Below, piece after piece: positions 16,311-25,787 of a stretch of DNA of 64,000 nucleotides. Within the stretch, counting starts at the first letter, position 1, and every line of letters starts with the position of its first letter. Below the pieces are notes generated by a model. It was not told the DNA's origin. It did not search any database and saw only the letters and a program-made list of their open reading frames with translations. Source of the stretch: Trujillonella endophytica (lineage in GTDB: Bacteria; Actinomycetota; Actinomycetes; Mycobacteriales; Geodermatophilaceae); the NCBI RefSeq assembly GCF_900110555.1, contig NZ_FOEE01000002.1:186001-250000 (forward strand), read 5' to 3'. The translations under genes were made by a program, and so were the position numbers.

Positions 16311-17608
16311 CACGAGACCGCCGGCGTCGAGGTCGCCTTGGAGAGCAGGTCCTTGAGCGGGACGGCGGGGTCGGCCAGTTTCCCGGGATCGACGATGGCT
16401 CTCTGGTGGACCAGCTTCTTCGCGATCGCGAAGTCTCGGGGACTGGACACGATCTCGGCTGCACAGACCTCGTCGTAGCGGAGGTAGAAGACGGCGAAAC
16501 CGCGCTTCCGGTCGGGATCCCGGCGGACGATCACGACGTCACTCGGATTCGCCAGGCCGACGACCTGGAGTTTCATGTCGTACTGATCGGACCAGAACCA
16601 CGGCACCGCGTCGAACGGTTCTGTCCCGCCGGTAAGCGTCCGCGCCAGGGCGCGTGCCTGCTCCGTGCAGTTGGGGATGGACTCCAGCCGTCGGGTCTCC
16701 CCGGAGTCGCGGGACGGGAAGCGCGCGACGTCGCCGATCGCGAAGATCGCGGGGTCGCTGGTGCGCAGGGTGGAGTCGACGAGCACGCCGTCGCTGACCT
16801 CGAGTCCTGCGGCCTGAGCCAGTTCGGTGTCCGGTCGGAGGCCGATGCCGATGAGGCAGACGTCGGTCTCGATCGTCGTGTCGTCGTCGAGCACGACCGC
16901 CGTCAGCCTCCGGTCCGGGCCGACGCGGAAGCTGCTGACCGACCGACCCGTGCGGAGGACGACGCCCTCCTCGTCGTGAACCTGAGCGAAGAAGGCCGAG
17001 GTGACCGGTGAGGTCACGCGCGCCAGCAGTCGCTCCTCGCGTTCGACGACCGTCACCTCGAGACCGAGGCCCCTCGCCACCGCGGCCACCTCGAGCCCGA
17101 TGTACCCGCCCCCGATGACGGTCAGCCGCGCACCTGGCGTGAGGTGTCCGCGCAACCCGTCGGCATGCTCGGCGGCCCGCAGGTAGAACACGTTCGAGGC
17201 ATCGGCCAGCGAATCGTCCGGATAGGTCCGCGGCGAGCCGCCGGTCGCCAGCACGAGGGCGTCGTAGTCCACGATCCGGCCGTCGTCGAGGAGCACCCGC
17301 TTGTTCTCGCGCTCGATGGACACGACCCGGACACCGCGCTGCACGTCGATGTCGAAACGTTCGTAGGTCTCCTCCGGTCGGAGGAGCAGCTCGGACCGCG
17401 GCTTCTTCTCCCGGAGGAAGGTCTTCGACAACGGATGGCGCGAGTACGGATAGGAGTCCTCGCCGCCGATCATCGTGATGCGGCCCGCGAAGGACATCTC
17501 ACGCAGGCTCGCCGCCAGATCACCGCCCGCCTGGCCGGCACCCACGATCACGACGTGGTCGACGGCGTCCTCGGTCAGCGCGCCCTCGGGCCGGTCGACG
17601 ACGACCAT
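16310..17608 (-). CDS. FAD-dependent ferredoxin reductase
   Basis: A 432-residue NAD(P)H:ferredoxin reductase of the rubredoxin/putidaredoxin reductase type. The first Rossmann motif VIVGAGQAGGDLA binds FAD, the central VIGGGYIGLEVAA binds NAD(P)H, and IFAIGDVA is the late FAD-contact motif. It starts four bases after the ferredoxin stop. Its job is to reduce the adjacent 2Fe-2S ferredoxin, which feeds the two P450s, giving a complete class I electron chain in one operon. Confidence 0.92.
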   Translation of the reverse strand: MVVVDRPEGALTEDAVDHVVIVGAGQAGGDLAASLREMSFAGRITMIGGEDSYPYSRHPLSKTFLREKKPRSELLLRPEETYERFDIDVQRGVRVVSIERENKRVLLDDGRIVDYDALVLATGGSPRTYPDDSLADASNVFYLRAAEHADGLRGHLTPGARLTVIGGGYIGLEVAAVARGLGLEVTVVEREERLLARVTSPVTSAFFAQVHDEEGVVLRTGRSVSSFRVGPDRRLTAVVLDDDTTIETDVCLIGIGLRPDTELAQAAGLEVSDGVLVDSTLRTSDPAIFAIGDVARFPSRDSGETRRLESIPNCTEQARALARTLTGGTEPFDAVPWFWSDQYDMKLQVVGLANPSDVVIVRRDPDRKRGFAVFYLRYDEVCAAEIVSSPRDFAIAKKLVHQRAIVDPGKLADPAVPLKDLLSKATSTPAVS

Positions 17609-17612
17609 GTCG

Positions 17613-17939
17613 TCACTGGCTCTCGGGGATGTGCAGCACGATCCCGTCCGTCTCAGCGGTGCACGGGATCTGGCAGCTCAGCCGGCTGAACTCGGTGGGC
17701 TCCTCGGAGGTGGCCTCGAGCATGTCCCGCTCGTCGACACCGGGTGCGTCCAGCCGGTCGAACCACTCCGGATCGACGAACACGTGGCACGTGGCACAGG
17801 ACAGGTCGCCGCCGCACTCCCCGATGATGCCGCCCACCAGGTTGTCGGTGGCCGCATGCATCGCGGACGTACCGACCAGCACCTCCACCTCGGTCCGGTT
17901 CGCGCCGTTGACGAAGACGACCTTCGACTTATCGCTCAC
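17613..17939 (-). CDS. 2Fe-2S ferredoxin (adrenodoxin/putidaredoxin type)
   Basis: A 108-residue ferredoxin with the vertebrate-type ligand pattern C-x5-C-x2-C...C: Cys42, Cys48, Cys51 and Cys89 (in LSCQI). The short FVNGANRTEVEV opening and CATCHVFVDPEW are standard. GTG at 17939 is chosen as start; GGGAAG precedes it. It carries electrons from the reductase at 16310 to one or both P450s encoded just upstream. Confidence 0.92.
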   Translation of the reverse strand: MSDKSKVVFVNGANRTEVEVLVGTSAMHAATDNLVGGIIGECGGDLSCATCHVFVDPEWFDRLDAPGVDERDMLEATSEEPTEFSRLSCQIPCTAETDGIVLHIPESQ

Positions 17940-18025
17940 TATTTCTTCCCAGGGTGATCGTGCGGACTGGACGGATGTCCGGCCAGTTGGTGGTCGGTGG
18001 TCGGCGGTCGCCGACCACCGAGGGG

Positions 18026-19273
18026 TCAACCGACCGTCGCGGACACCGGGAGCTTGACCAGCGTGTTGACCACGTGATGGGCCCCGCGCTCCGCTTCGCC
18101 GTCCATGCTGAGGACGACCTTGCGCGCGTGCAGCTCCTCGAGCAGGATGCGGATCTCGAGCTTGGCGAGCATGTGTCCGACGCACCGGTGCGGACCGGCA
18201 CCGAACACCATCCCCGCGCCCCCGGTACCGACAGCCGGCTTGGGGCTCTCCCGGAACGGATCGAACTCGTCCGGACGCGGGAACACCTCGGGATCACGGT
18301 TCGCGGCCGAGAGCACGACCGTGACCACGTCGTCCTTCTTGATGGCCTGGCCGGCGATCTCGGTGTCGCGGGTGGCGACGCGCGCGAACCTGATGGCCGG
18401 CGTGATGTATCGCAGGAACTCGTCGACCAGTTCAGCCGACCTGCCCTCGTCCAGCGCGCGGGCCGTGGCAGCTCGGATCGCCGGATCCGTCGCTAGGAGG
18501 TGTCCGATGTGTGCGATGGTCGTATGCGACGTCTCGAAACCGGCGATGAGCAGCGTCACCGCGTACAGCTGGAACTCGACGGGGTCGAGCTCCCCGTTCT
18601 GGAGCGACTGCGCGAGGACCGTCGTCATGTCGTCTGCCGGATTCAGCAGCTTCTCCTCGCCCAGCTGGGTCAGGTACTCGCCGACCTGACCGGCGAGCCT
18701 CCCGAAGGTCTCGCCGCCGTCCTCCACGGACAGGCTCTTGAAGATCTCGATGGTCGCGTCGGCGATGTACTCGCGGCGATCGAGGGGAACACCGAGGACC
18801 TGGGCGATGACCCGGGAGGGGATGTACCGCGCGACCTGGAGGATCCAGTCGAAGCGCTCCTGTCGCAGCGCGTCGTCGAGCGTCTCGTCGACCACCTCGC
18901 GGATCCACGATTCGAAGTTGGCCACCACGCGGGGACCGAAGGACTTGGCTGCTGCTCGACGCACCCGGCCGTGCGCCGGGGGGTCCTGGTGGTTGATCTG
19001 CTTCATCATCGGACCGTCACCCGTCGGGTTCAGCAACGGGTACACGTTGCCGAACCGCGACGTGAACCGATCCGAGTCCTGCAGCACCTCGGCGACGTCG
19101 TCGTACCGGGTGGCCAGCCAGAAGCCGCCGGTCAGGGTTCCGTAGTCGGCGGGCTGCCACACGAGTCCGGGAAGCGCACGCATCCTCGCGAACGCCTCGT
19201 ACGGGACGCCCGCCTTGAACGTCTCCGGGTCGGCGAGATCCGGTACGTCGTTCAGCTCGGTCGTGACGGTCAT
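18026..19273 (-). CDS. Cytochrome P450
   Basis: A 415-residue bacterial P450. The I-helix oxygen-activation motif is AGFETS (Thr replaced by Ser at the usual threonine place), the K-helix EFLR motif is present, and the heme-binding loop FGAGPHRCVG puts the thiolate Cys at residue 364. Residues NHQDPPAHGRVRRAAAKSF (C-helix) are typical. Soluble, no membrane anchor. It is the second gene of the P450 operon and would hydroxylate the substrate using the co-encoded ferredoxin. The substrate is not deducible. Confidence 0.94.
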   Translation of the reverse strand: MTVTTELNDVPDLADPETFKAGVPYEAFARMRALPGLVWQPADYGTLTGGFWLATRYDDVAEVLQDSDRFTSRFGNVYPLLNPTGDGPMMKQINHQDPPAHGRVRRAAAKSFGPRVVANFESWIREVVDETLDDALRQERFDWILQVARYIPSRVIAQVLGVPLDRREYIADATIEIFKSLSVEDGGETFGRLAGQVGEYLTQLGEEKLLNPADDMTTVLAQSLQNGELDPVEFQLYAVTLLIAGFETSHTTIAHIGHLLATDPAIRAATARALDEGRSAELVDEFLRYITPAIRFARVATRDTEIAGQAIKKDDVVTVVLSAANRDPEVFPRPDEFDPFRESPKPAVGTGGAGMVFGAGPHRCVGHMLAKLEIRILLEELHARKVVLSMDGEAERGAHHVVNTLVKLPVSATVG

Positions 19274-19503
19274 GGGACTTCCCTTCTGTTCATGCGAGCG
19301 GTGCGGGTCTGTTGGCCCCTCGTCACGAGAGCCGTTCGCCGTCCTGAGCCTCCTGGTCGGCGGTCCAGGTACGGGAGAGCGTCCGTGGCCGCCGCAACCG
19401 GGACGATCGCAGTGGCCACCTTCATGCCGCAGCCTGCGGCCGGATCACGTCGTCACGTCGTCACCGAGCGGGTCGCTGTCGATCGACGGCTGCCGGCCGG
19501 CGC

Positions 19504-20775
19504 TCACGGGACCGTCGCCTGGCGGTCCGCCACCACGTCGACACGCATGGGCGCCTCCTCGAAGAGACTGATGAAGGAGAGGTCCGAGTTCCGGACGAGT
19601 TTCCCGGGATCGATCGAGTACGCCTCGACGCGCTCCAGCACGCCGCGGATGTCCGCCGCCACGATGGCCTGCGCCAGCGACGCACCCAAGCAGGAGTGGA
19701 TGCCGCCCCCGAACCCCAGGTGCTGCTGCGCGGGTCGCGCCATGTCGAAGGCCTCGGGCTCCTCGTACAGGGCGGGATCGAGGTTGCCCGAGGGCTGCAG
19801 CGCGAAGACGCGGTCCCCCCTGCGGATCTGCATCCCGCCGAGCTCGACGTCTCGCGTCGCGGTTCGTGCCACCCCCATCGCCACGTTGAAGTAGCGCAGC
19901 CCCTCGCGGATGAAGGCCGGGATCTTCTTCGGGTCGGCGCGGAGCTCGGCCTGCAGGTCGGGCCGCTCGGCGAGGAACGTGAGCGAGTGCGCCGTGAAGG
20001 CTGCTGTGGTGTCTGCGGCGCCGAAGATCACGTTCATGCACATGCCCTGGATGTCCTCGTCGGTGAAAGCCCCGTCGTCGGCCTGCACCAGGGCCGAGAT
20101 GACGTCGTCCCGCGGCTCCTCCCGGCGCGCCCGCGCGACCTCACCGAGGTAGGCCCAGCCCTCCTTGTAGGTCGTGACCACAGGGTCCTTGCTCGCGGGG
20201 TCCGCCACCTCCTCGGCCCGCTTCAGGGAGAACACGGCTCGGAAGAACGGCGCCGGGTCCTCGAGGCCGAAGCCCATGTGCTCGTTGACGATCCCCGCGG
20301 TGATGGGGGCCGCCAGGTCATAGACGATGTCGAACTCACGCTGCTCCACGACCCGATCGAGGACACGGCTCACCGTCGCCTCGATCAGGGGGGCCAACTG
20401 GGCGACCCGCCGCCGGCTGAAGTGCGGGTTCAGGGCGGCGCGCACCCTGTCATGGCGCTCTCCGTCGAAGAAGTTGAAGAGAGTCGTGTCGGGCTTCAGG
20501 AACGCGGCGCCCCGAGGCGCCGGGAGCAGGGTGCCACCCTCGCGAGCGCCATCGATCGTCTCGACCGTGAACGTCTCGGAGTCGTTCAGCACCTCGCGGA
20601 TGTGCACGTAGTCGGTCGCGACCCAGAACCCGCCGTAGGCCTCGCTCCACACGACCGGTCCCGCGTCACGCAGGTCCTTGAACATCTCACGGTTCTGCTG
20701 CGCGTACTCCGGCGAGTGGTGATCGAAGGGGCAGACCAGCCGACCATCCGCGTCCGGGGCGATCTCCAAGCTCAC
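19504..20775 (-). CDS. Cytochrome P450
   Basis: A 423-residue P450 only distantly like its neighbour. The I-helix reads FGAADTTAA with the oxygen-activating Thr, the K-helix motif is EGLR, and FGGGIHSCLGA carries the heme Cys at residue 362. The GTG at 20775 has AGAGGAAG seven bases upstream, better than the ATG at 20796. It is the first gene of the operon P450-P450-ferredoxin-reductase-esterase. Two different P450s sharing one redox chain suggests two successive oxygenations. Confidence 0.94.
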   Translation of the reverse strand: MSLEIAPDADGRLVCPFDHHSPEYAQQNREMFKDLRDAGPVVWSEAYGGFWVATDYVHIREVLNDSETFTVETIDGAREGGTLLPAPRGAAFLKPDTTLFNFFDGERHDRVRAALNPHFSRRRVAQLAPLIEATVSRVLDRVVEQREFDIVYDLAAPITAGIVNEHMGFGLEDPAPFFRAVFSLKRAEEVADPASKDPVVTTYKEGWAYLGEVARARREEPRDDVISALVQADDGAFTDEDIQGMCMNVIFGAADTTAAFTAHSLTFLAERPDLQAELRADPKKIPAFIREGLRYFNVAMGVARTATRDVELGGMQIRRGDRVFALQPSGNLDPALYEEPEAFDMARPAQQHLGFGGGIHSCLGASLAQAIVAADIRGVLERVEAYSIDPGKLVRNSDLSFISLFEEAPMRVDVVADRQATVP

Positions 20776-20971
20776 GTCTCTGCTTCCTCTCGTCATCGAA
20801 CGCGGGCACCCGACCGAGAACCGGCCTGGTCCGCACTCACCACCCAGCGGCGGGCCCGGGGATGTCACGCGGGGCGTGACCCCCGTCCTGCGTTCCCGAG
20901 GTGGCACGGACGCGAGCGCGAGCGGGTGTCACTGTGCTCAGTCTCTGAGTGACCGCCGCCACTGTCAAGCT

Positions 20972-20985
20972 CTAACGCTCGATAG
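20972..20985. promoter_or_regulatory. Regulon operator, site 6
   Basis: CTAACGCTCGATAG, upstream of the leftward P450 operon (start at 20775, 187 bases away). A second copy stands 145 bases further right for the divergent gene. Confidence 0.65.
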
Positions 20986-21102
20986 GTAGGCGTAAGCGCG
21001 AGCGGTCGCGTCAACCGACACGGGAGAGCGGGATGACGCCTCATCGGCGACGCCGGACCGTCGCGCGAGGGCGTCCAGGACCAAATCGCGGCAACACGGG
21101 GC

Positions 21103-21143
21103 TTGCGGCGTGGGTCACACCGAGGCAGTATATCGAGCGTTAG
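21103..21143 (+). promoter_or_regulatory. Promoter and regulon operator, site 7
   Basis: ATATCGAGCGTTAG at 21130-21143 (complement CTAACGCTCGATAT, the same variant as site 6). TTGCGG at 21103 and CAGTAT at 21126 with a 17-base spacer could be the promoter, putting the operator over the -10/start region. The molybdopterin gene begins 58 bases further on. Confidence 0.6.
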
Positions 21144-21200
21144 CCTTGGAGCTGGACGGCTTATCTCCGGGCAGATGTCTACGGAAAAGGTGGGGCCCCT

Positions 21201-23213
21201 GTGGTCGAGACGGTGCGCTTCAACTGCGAGCTCTGTATGGCCATGTGCGGCATGATCGCGACCGTCGAGGACGGTCGACTCGTGGACGTCAAGGGCGATC
21301 GTGACCACCCGACGTCAGCCGGCTACACGTGCGCCAAGGGTCGTGCGCTGCCCGAGCGACACCACGGGGACGGGCGACTGGACTTCCCACGACTGCGTGG
21401 CGAGCGGGTCAGCTGGGACACCCTCCTCGACGACGCCACCGGGGAGATCCAGAGGCTCATCGCCGAGGGTGGACCGAACAGTGTCGCGGGCTACTACGCG
21501 ACCGGTCAGGCCTTCAGCGGCGGCGCCTACCCCATGCTCGACCTCTTGGCCCAGCTGGGATCGAACCAGGTGTACTCCCCCATGACCCTGGACGTCGCCC
21601 CGAGGCTCCGCGCCGCCGAACTGGTCACCGGCATCCCCTTCCTGCACCCGAGCTGGTTCCCGGAGGAGGGACCCACGCTGTGCGTGATGCTCGGCACCAA
21701 CCCGACCACCTCGGGCGGTTGGATCGGGTCCGCCCGCGCCAACATGCCGCAGCGACTCCGTGGCTTCCGGGCACGCGGCGGCGAGCTGTGGGTGGTGGAT
21801 CCGCGACGGTCGTCCTCCGCGAAGCGGGCCGATCGCCACCTCGCCCCGCGCCCCGGCACCGACCACTTCCTGCTGGCCTGGCTCGCGCGCGAACTCCTCG
21901 ACAAGGGACACGACGCGCACGAGGTCGCCTCGGCGTGCGACCCGGCCGATGTCGAGCGTCTGCGCGCCGCCGTGGCGCCCTTCACCCTCGAGGTGGTCGC
22001 GGAACGGACCGACCTCGCGGCCGACGACCTCATCGAGCTCCTGGCGGCGATCAGGCGGCACGGCAAGGTCGTCCTCCTGGGCGGCACCTGCCTCGGGTTC
22101 CAGCCCGAGGGTGTCGTGGCCGAGTGGCTCGCGCTGGCAGTCATGATCATCACGGGGTCGCTCGACGTCGAGGGCGGGCTGAAGTACCTCTCCGCCGGCC
22201 ACGGGATGATCGACGGGCCGGCCTTCGCCTACCACGCGCCCGAGGACGGCAGCGCCTCCCCGGGGCCGGCCAGCCGTCCCGACCTCGACGGCCTGCTGGG
22301 ACAGTTCCCCGCTGTGACGCTGCCGGACGAGATCGAATCCGGACAGGTTCGGGCGCTCCTCGTCTTCGGGGGCAACCCGTTGACCTCGGTTCCCGATCCG
22401 GACAGGATGCGCGCCGCCCTGGCGAAGCTGGACGTGCTGGTGGTCATCGACCCCTTCGACGTCGAGATCACGAAGATGGCCACCCATGCCATGCCGTGCG
22501 CGTGGGTGACCGAACGGACCAGTTTCATCCACGAGCCCCTGCAGGGCCTCGACCGCTCGTACCTAAGCCCCCCCGTCGTTCCGCCCGGCGGGGAGCGGCA
22601 GCAGTCCTGGTGGATCATCGCGCAGCTGGCACGCCGACTCGGGAAGGACGTTCTCGACGGACTGGACCCGGACACCTCCGACGACGACACGGTGGTCCGG
22701 CATCTCGCCCGGGCGCGCGCGGACTTCGCCGAGGAGGTGTTCGCGGGAGGTTCCCACGGCGCTGCCGTCCCGACGGGGATCGGCTGGGTGCACGAGAAGA
22801 TGCTGCCCGGTGGGCGTTGGCGCCTGGCGCCGCGCGTGCTCCTCGACCGCCTGACGGCCGCGCTCGACCAGGAGAGCGGCGGCCTGCGGCTCGTCGCGGG
22901 CCGGCGGATGAACAGCCTCAACAGCAGGGTCTACGCCCTTGAGGACGGGACGCCGCCCATCGTGATCAGCGCCGCGGCCGCGCGTGACCACGCGATCAGC
23001 AACGGGGACCGGGTGCGGGTCAGCACGGCCTCCGGTGCTGTCGAGGGCCTCGTCGAGGTCGATGCCGCCCTCGGTGATGCAGCCGTCTACATCAACCACG
23101 GCTGGCTGGAGCAGAACGTGAACCGGATCATCGACCGGATGCCCGACCGGTTGACGCTGCAGCCGGTCTTCACGGGCATCTCCGTGCAGCTCGAACGCGT
23201 CGACGCCCAGTAG
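21201..23213 (+). CDS. Molybdopterin-dependent oxidoreductase (DMSO reductase family)
   Basis: A 670-residue catalytic subunit with a 4Fe-4S motif at the N-terminus (CELCMAMC then GYTCAKG), the FGGNPLTS and TERTSFIHEP stretches typical of molybdopterin guanine dinucleotide enzymes, and a C-terminal dinucleotide-binding barrel (RRMNSLNSRVYAL, NGDRVRVSTASGAVEG). No twin-arginine signal is present, so it should be cytoplasmic. There is no adjacent small Fe-S or membrane subunit; the electron partner is unknown. The GTG start has a purine-rich AAAAGGTGGGG upstream. Divergent from the P450 operon and sharing its operator type, it probably acts in the same pathway, for example on a hydroxylation or a reductive step. 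Confidence 0.88.
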   Translation: MVETVRFNCELCMAMCGMIATVEDGRLVDVKGDRDHPTSAGYTCAKGRALPERHHGDGRLDFPRLRGERVSWDTLLDDATGEIQRLIAEGGPNSVAGYYATGQAFSGGAYPMLDLLAQLGSNQVYSPMTLDVAPRLRAAELVTGIPFLHPSWFPEEGPTLCVMLGTNPTTSGGWIGSARANMPQRLRGFRARGGELWVVDPRRSSSAKRADRHLAPRPGTDHFLLAWLARELLDKGHDAHEVASACDPADVERLRAAVAPFTLEVVAERTDLAADDLIELLAAIRRHGKVVLLGGTCLGFQPEGVVAEWLALAVMIITGSLDVEGGLKYLSAGHGMIDGPAFAYHAPEDGSASPGPASRPDLDGLLGQFPAVTLPDEIESGQVRALLVFGGNPLTSVPDPDRMRAALAKLDVLVVIDPFDVEITKMATHAMPCAWVTERTSFIHEPLQGLDRSYLSPPVVPPGGERQQSWWIIAQLARRLGKDVLDGLDPDTSDDDTVVRHLARARADFAEEVFAGGSHGAAVPTGIGWVHEKMLPGGRWRLAPRVLLDRLTAALDQESGGLRLVAGRRMNSLNSRVYALEDGTPPIVISAAAARDHAISNGDRVRVSTASGAVEGLVEVDAALGDAAVYINHGWLEQNVNRIIDRMPDRLTLQPVFTGISVQLERVDAQ

Positions 23214-23260
23214 GGGCCCCTCCCCCGGACCAACCGATGCTTGCCCGGGCACGACGGCCG

Positions 23261-23304
23261 GTGTTCGTCGATGCGGCAACCTCCTCCGCCGCATCGACGA
23301 ACAC
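23261..23304 (+). terminator. Hairpin terminator after the molybdopterin gene
   Basis: Perfect 17-bp stem (GTGTTCGTCGATGCGGC) with a 10-base loop AACCTCCTCC, 48 bases past the stop codon. Confidence 0.7.
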
Positions 23305-23445
23305 CCGCGGTGCGCGTCGAGCCGGGATCGGGGTGGTCGGCAACGCCTGCACGCACCACGCAGGTCGACCCTCGAGCGCGCGCAGTGCACCCATCGGGCA
23401 CCGGCCAGAGGCCTCCCAGACCGAGCGAGGAACGTGGGGAACTCG

Positions 23446-23958
23446 ATGTCGCGCGACTCTCGGGAGCACGGGCCGTCCGACGAGCCCAGCCCCCCGCCGC
23501 TCAGTGACCAGCCCCGGTCGACTCCGGCGGACGTCAGCCGGCGACTCACCGCTGCGGACGTGATGGTGACGATCCCCAAGACGCTCGGCTATGAGTCGGA
23601 CGTGGGCGCCGTTCGTCGCGAACTGTACGACGACCACGTCCACATGGTCCTCGTCGTGGACGACCAGCAGCGGCTGTTGACCACGATCACCTCCTCGGAC
23701 CTCCCGTCAGCGGTCCCGAACTCCATGCGGGCGATCGAGGTCGGGCGGCTGGACGGGCGCACGACGCGGCCATCCACCCCGATCACCGACATCACCGCGA
23801 GGCTGGGCCGAAGCGGGGAACGTCGCCTGGCCGTCACCGACGACCACGGGAGACTGCTCGGTCTGCTCTGCCTCAAGCGGAGCCGGACCGGCTACTGCTC
23901 GGACGACGGCGTTGCTGCACGGGCTCGTGAGTCCCGGGCCACCACATCCGCATCCTGA
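23446..23958 (+). CDS. CBS-domain protein
   Basis: A 170-residue protein with one CBS pair: TAADVMVTIPKTLGYESDVGAVRREL...HMVLVVDDQQRLLTTIT and later TPITDITARLG...RRLAVTDDHGRLLGLLCL. Such modules bind adenine nucleotides and regulate partners. The N-terminal 30 residues are polar and probably disordered. ATG 23446 with GGGGA upstream is preferred over a GTG at 23434. It is a lone gene after a terminator, with no visible partner and no regulon palindrome; its role in the region is unclear. Confidence 0.8.
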   Translation: MSRDSREHGPSDEPSPPPLSDQPRSTPADVSRRLTAADVMVTIPKTLGYESDVGAVRRELYDDHVHMVLVVDDQQRLLTTITSSDLPSAVPNSMRAIEVGRLDGRTTRPSTPITDITARLGRSGERRLAVTDDHGRLLGLLCLKRSRTGYCSDDGVAARARESRATTSAS

Positions 23959-24318
23959 GGCGACGGCTGACCGAGCAGCGCCCGCGCGCTCTTTCACGGA
24001 CGACCCGATGGACCGGCCTCCGGACGGTTGCTGAAGGCGGATGGCGCACACGGCTGTACGAGCCACGGCATAGCGGGGCGCGGTCCGACGCCGAGAGTGG
24101 CGACGTGGTGTCCGACCTCGTGACCCGTGCCGTCAGGTTTCGTCAGTGACGGTCAGCGGCGGACCCTGCCGCGCCACCTGGCCTGTCCGTCCGTCGATCA
24201 CGGACGAAGAGATCCGGCCGGCCTCCAGCACGTGCGCTGAATGCCGGCCGGACCGTGGGGACCGTCGTGGTCGATCGGCTGCCGGAGCGCTCCCCGTGAC
24301 CCGGCGCCGATCAGCTAC
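23959..24318. other. Intergenic stretch without a recognisable gene
   Basis: 360 bases between the CBS gene and the convergent SDR gene; no ribosome site with a protein-like frame, no clear hairpin and no regulon palindrome seen. Confidence 0.55.
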
Positions 24319-25155
24319 TCAGGTGACGTTGGCACCCGCGGCGACGGGGAAAGTGACGCCGGTGATGTACCGCGCCTCATCGGAGGCGAGGTAGAGCAAC
24401 GCATTGCTGACGTCGATGGCCTCCACCCACGGCAGGTCGAGAGCATGTGCGAGCTTGGACGGCTCGGCCATGTCCTCCTGGGTCGGGTTCTCCAGGTCGG
24501 GGCGGAAGTTCCGATACATGGCCTCGTTGTGGATCATCGGAGTGGCGACCTGCGTCGGCAGCAGGGAGTTCACCCGGATGTTGTACTTCCCCAGCTCCAC
24601 GGCCATGGTCGCCATGAGGCCGACCACGCCGTGCTTGGCCGCGCTGTAGTGGCCGATGAACTGGTAGGTGCGCAGGGCGGCCATGGAACTCGTCAGCGCG
24701 ATGGATCCGCCCCGGCCACCTTCGATCATGTGCGGGATGGCCGCCTTGCAGGTGCGCCACTGGCCGGTCAGGTTGATGTCGACCATGTCCTGCCACTCCT
24801 CGTCCGGGATCTCCCAGGACGGGAACTGGTTGACGCCGATGGCCGCGTTGGCGGAGACGATGTCCAGCCGTCCCAGCTGCGCCACGCCGTCGTCCACAGC
24901 GGCCTTGAGCCCGGCGGAGTCCCGGATGTCGACCTTGTGCGTGACGATCCGCCGATCCAGCTGCTCCACCAGGCGCGCCGTCTCCGCCAGGTCGGCCTCG
25001 GTGGGGAAGTCGTAGTTCACGTTGCGCACGGGTTCGCAGATGTCGATGGCGATGATGTCCGCGCCCTCCTCTGCCAGTCGCACCGCGTGCGAGCGACCCT
25101 GGCCGCGAGCCGCGCCGGTGATGAATGCGACCTTGCCTTCAACACGTCCGGGCAT
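24319..25155 (-). CDS. Mycofactocin-coupled SDR family oxidoreductase
   Basis: Third member of the subfamily, 278 residues, beginning GRVEGKVAFITGAARGQGRSHA with the long insertion (CEPVRNVNYDFPTEADLAET) and catalytic Ser in TSSMAA plus YSAAK. It is closer to the gene at 1455 than to that at 8154 (shared CEP, YRNFRPDLENPTQ segment), pointing to a duplication inside the cluster. Single-gene unit with the palindrome at 25364 upstream. It probably oxidises an alcohol intermediate with electrons passing to mycofactocin. Confidence 0.9.
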   Translation of the reverse strand: MPGRVEGKVAFITGAARGQGRSHAVRLAEEGADIIAIDICEPVRNVNYDFPTEADLAETARLVEQLDRRIVTHKVDIRDSAGLKAAVDDGVAQLGRLDIVSANAAIGVNQFPSWEIPDEEWQDMVDINLTGQWRTCKAAIPHMIEGGRGGSIALTSSMAALRTYQFIGHYSAAKHGVVGLMATMAVELGKYNIRVNSLLPTQVATPMIHNEAMYRNFRPDLENPTQEDMAEPSKLAHALDLPWVEAIDVSNALLYLASDEARYITGVTFPVAAGANVT

Positions 25156-25363
25156 GGATGTCTCCAGTCGTTGAGGGATGGCCGGAGTCAGCTTGCGAAC
25201 ACCCGGTGGGGACGCTCGGGAACTGACTGCCTGCCTCGTTGATGTGTGACTGCACGTACGGCTACTCGTTGATCAGGAGGGGCCGACACCTGGCGACGGA
25301 GGTCTCCCCGCCGCGGTCGAAGATCACCGTTCCGACGCGACAGAGCCGGTCCACTCACGTTGT

Positions 25364-25377
25364 CGAACGATCGCTAG
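25364..25377. promoter_or_regulatory. Regulon operator, site 8
   Basis: CGAACGATCGCTAG. The right half is perfect and the left half is degenerate. It stands 209 bases upstream of the SDR gene starting at 25155 with no other promoter-facing gene nearby. Confidence 0.55.
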
Positions 25378-25787
25378 GGGGATGTTAGCCCGCTCACAGC
25401 CACCGTCGTCAAGGGGATGAGCTGCGCCCTCGTACGCGGCCCCGACCTGCGACGAGTCCGCCGAGCCGATGCCGAACAAGGCGGCGCAACATGCGGATGC
25501 AGGGCCGTCGACAGCGCGAGGACGTCGGGGCCGCAGACTCCCCCGCCGTCCCCGTCCACCCGTTCCGCGCCTGCGGCCGACAGAGTGAGCCCGGGCGCAG
25601 GTCGGTCGACTGGCTGCGCCCGCGGGCCTGGGCGTCACCGCAGTCAAGGGGTGGCGCAGGCCCCAGGTCCCGGAGCTGGCTCCCGAGGATGGAGATGCCC
25701 CGGAGCCGGGTGCCGGTCCGACCCAGGAAGGGATCACGCGCCGTGGCGGATACGGGCATGGCCCCGCCGACCGTCCGGGACAACCGA
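25378..25787. other. Intergenic stretch without a recognisable gene
   Basis: 410 bases; a 124-codon open frame exists on the minus strand but it has an Arg/Gly/Ser-rich composition typical of a non-coding frame and no ribosome site. Confidence 0.55.

Noticed and set aside
25409-25783. A 124-codon minus-strand frame
   Set aside because: No ribosome site, and an Arg/Gly/Ser-rich sequence without any recognisable fold.
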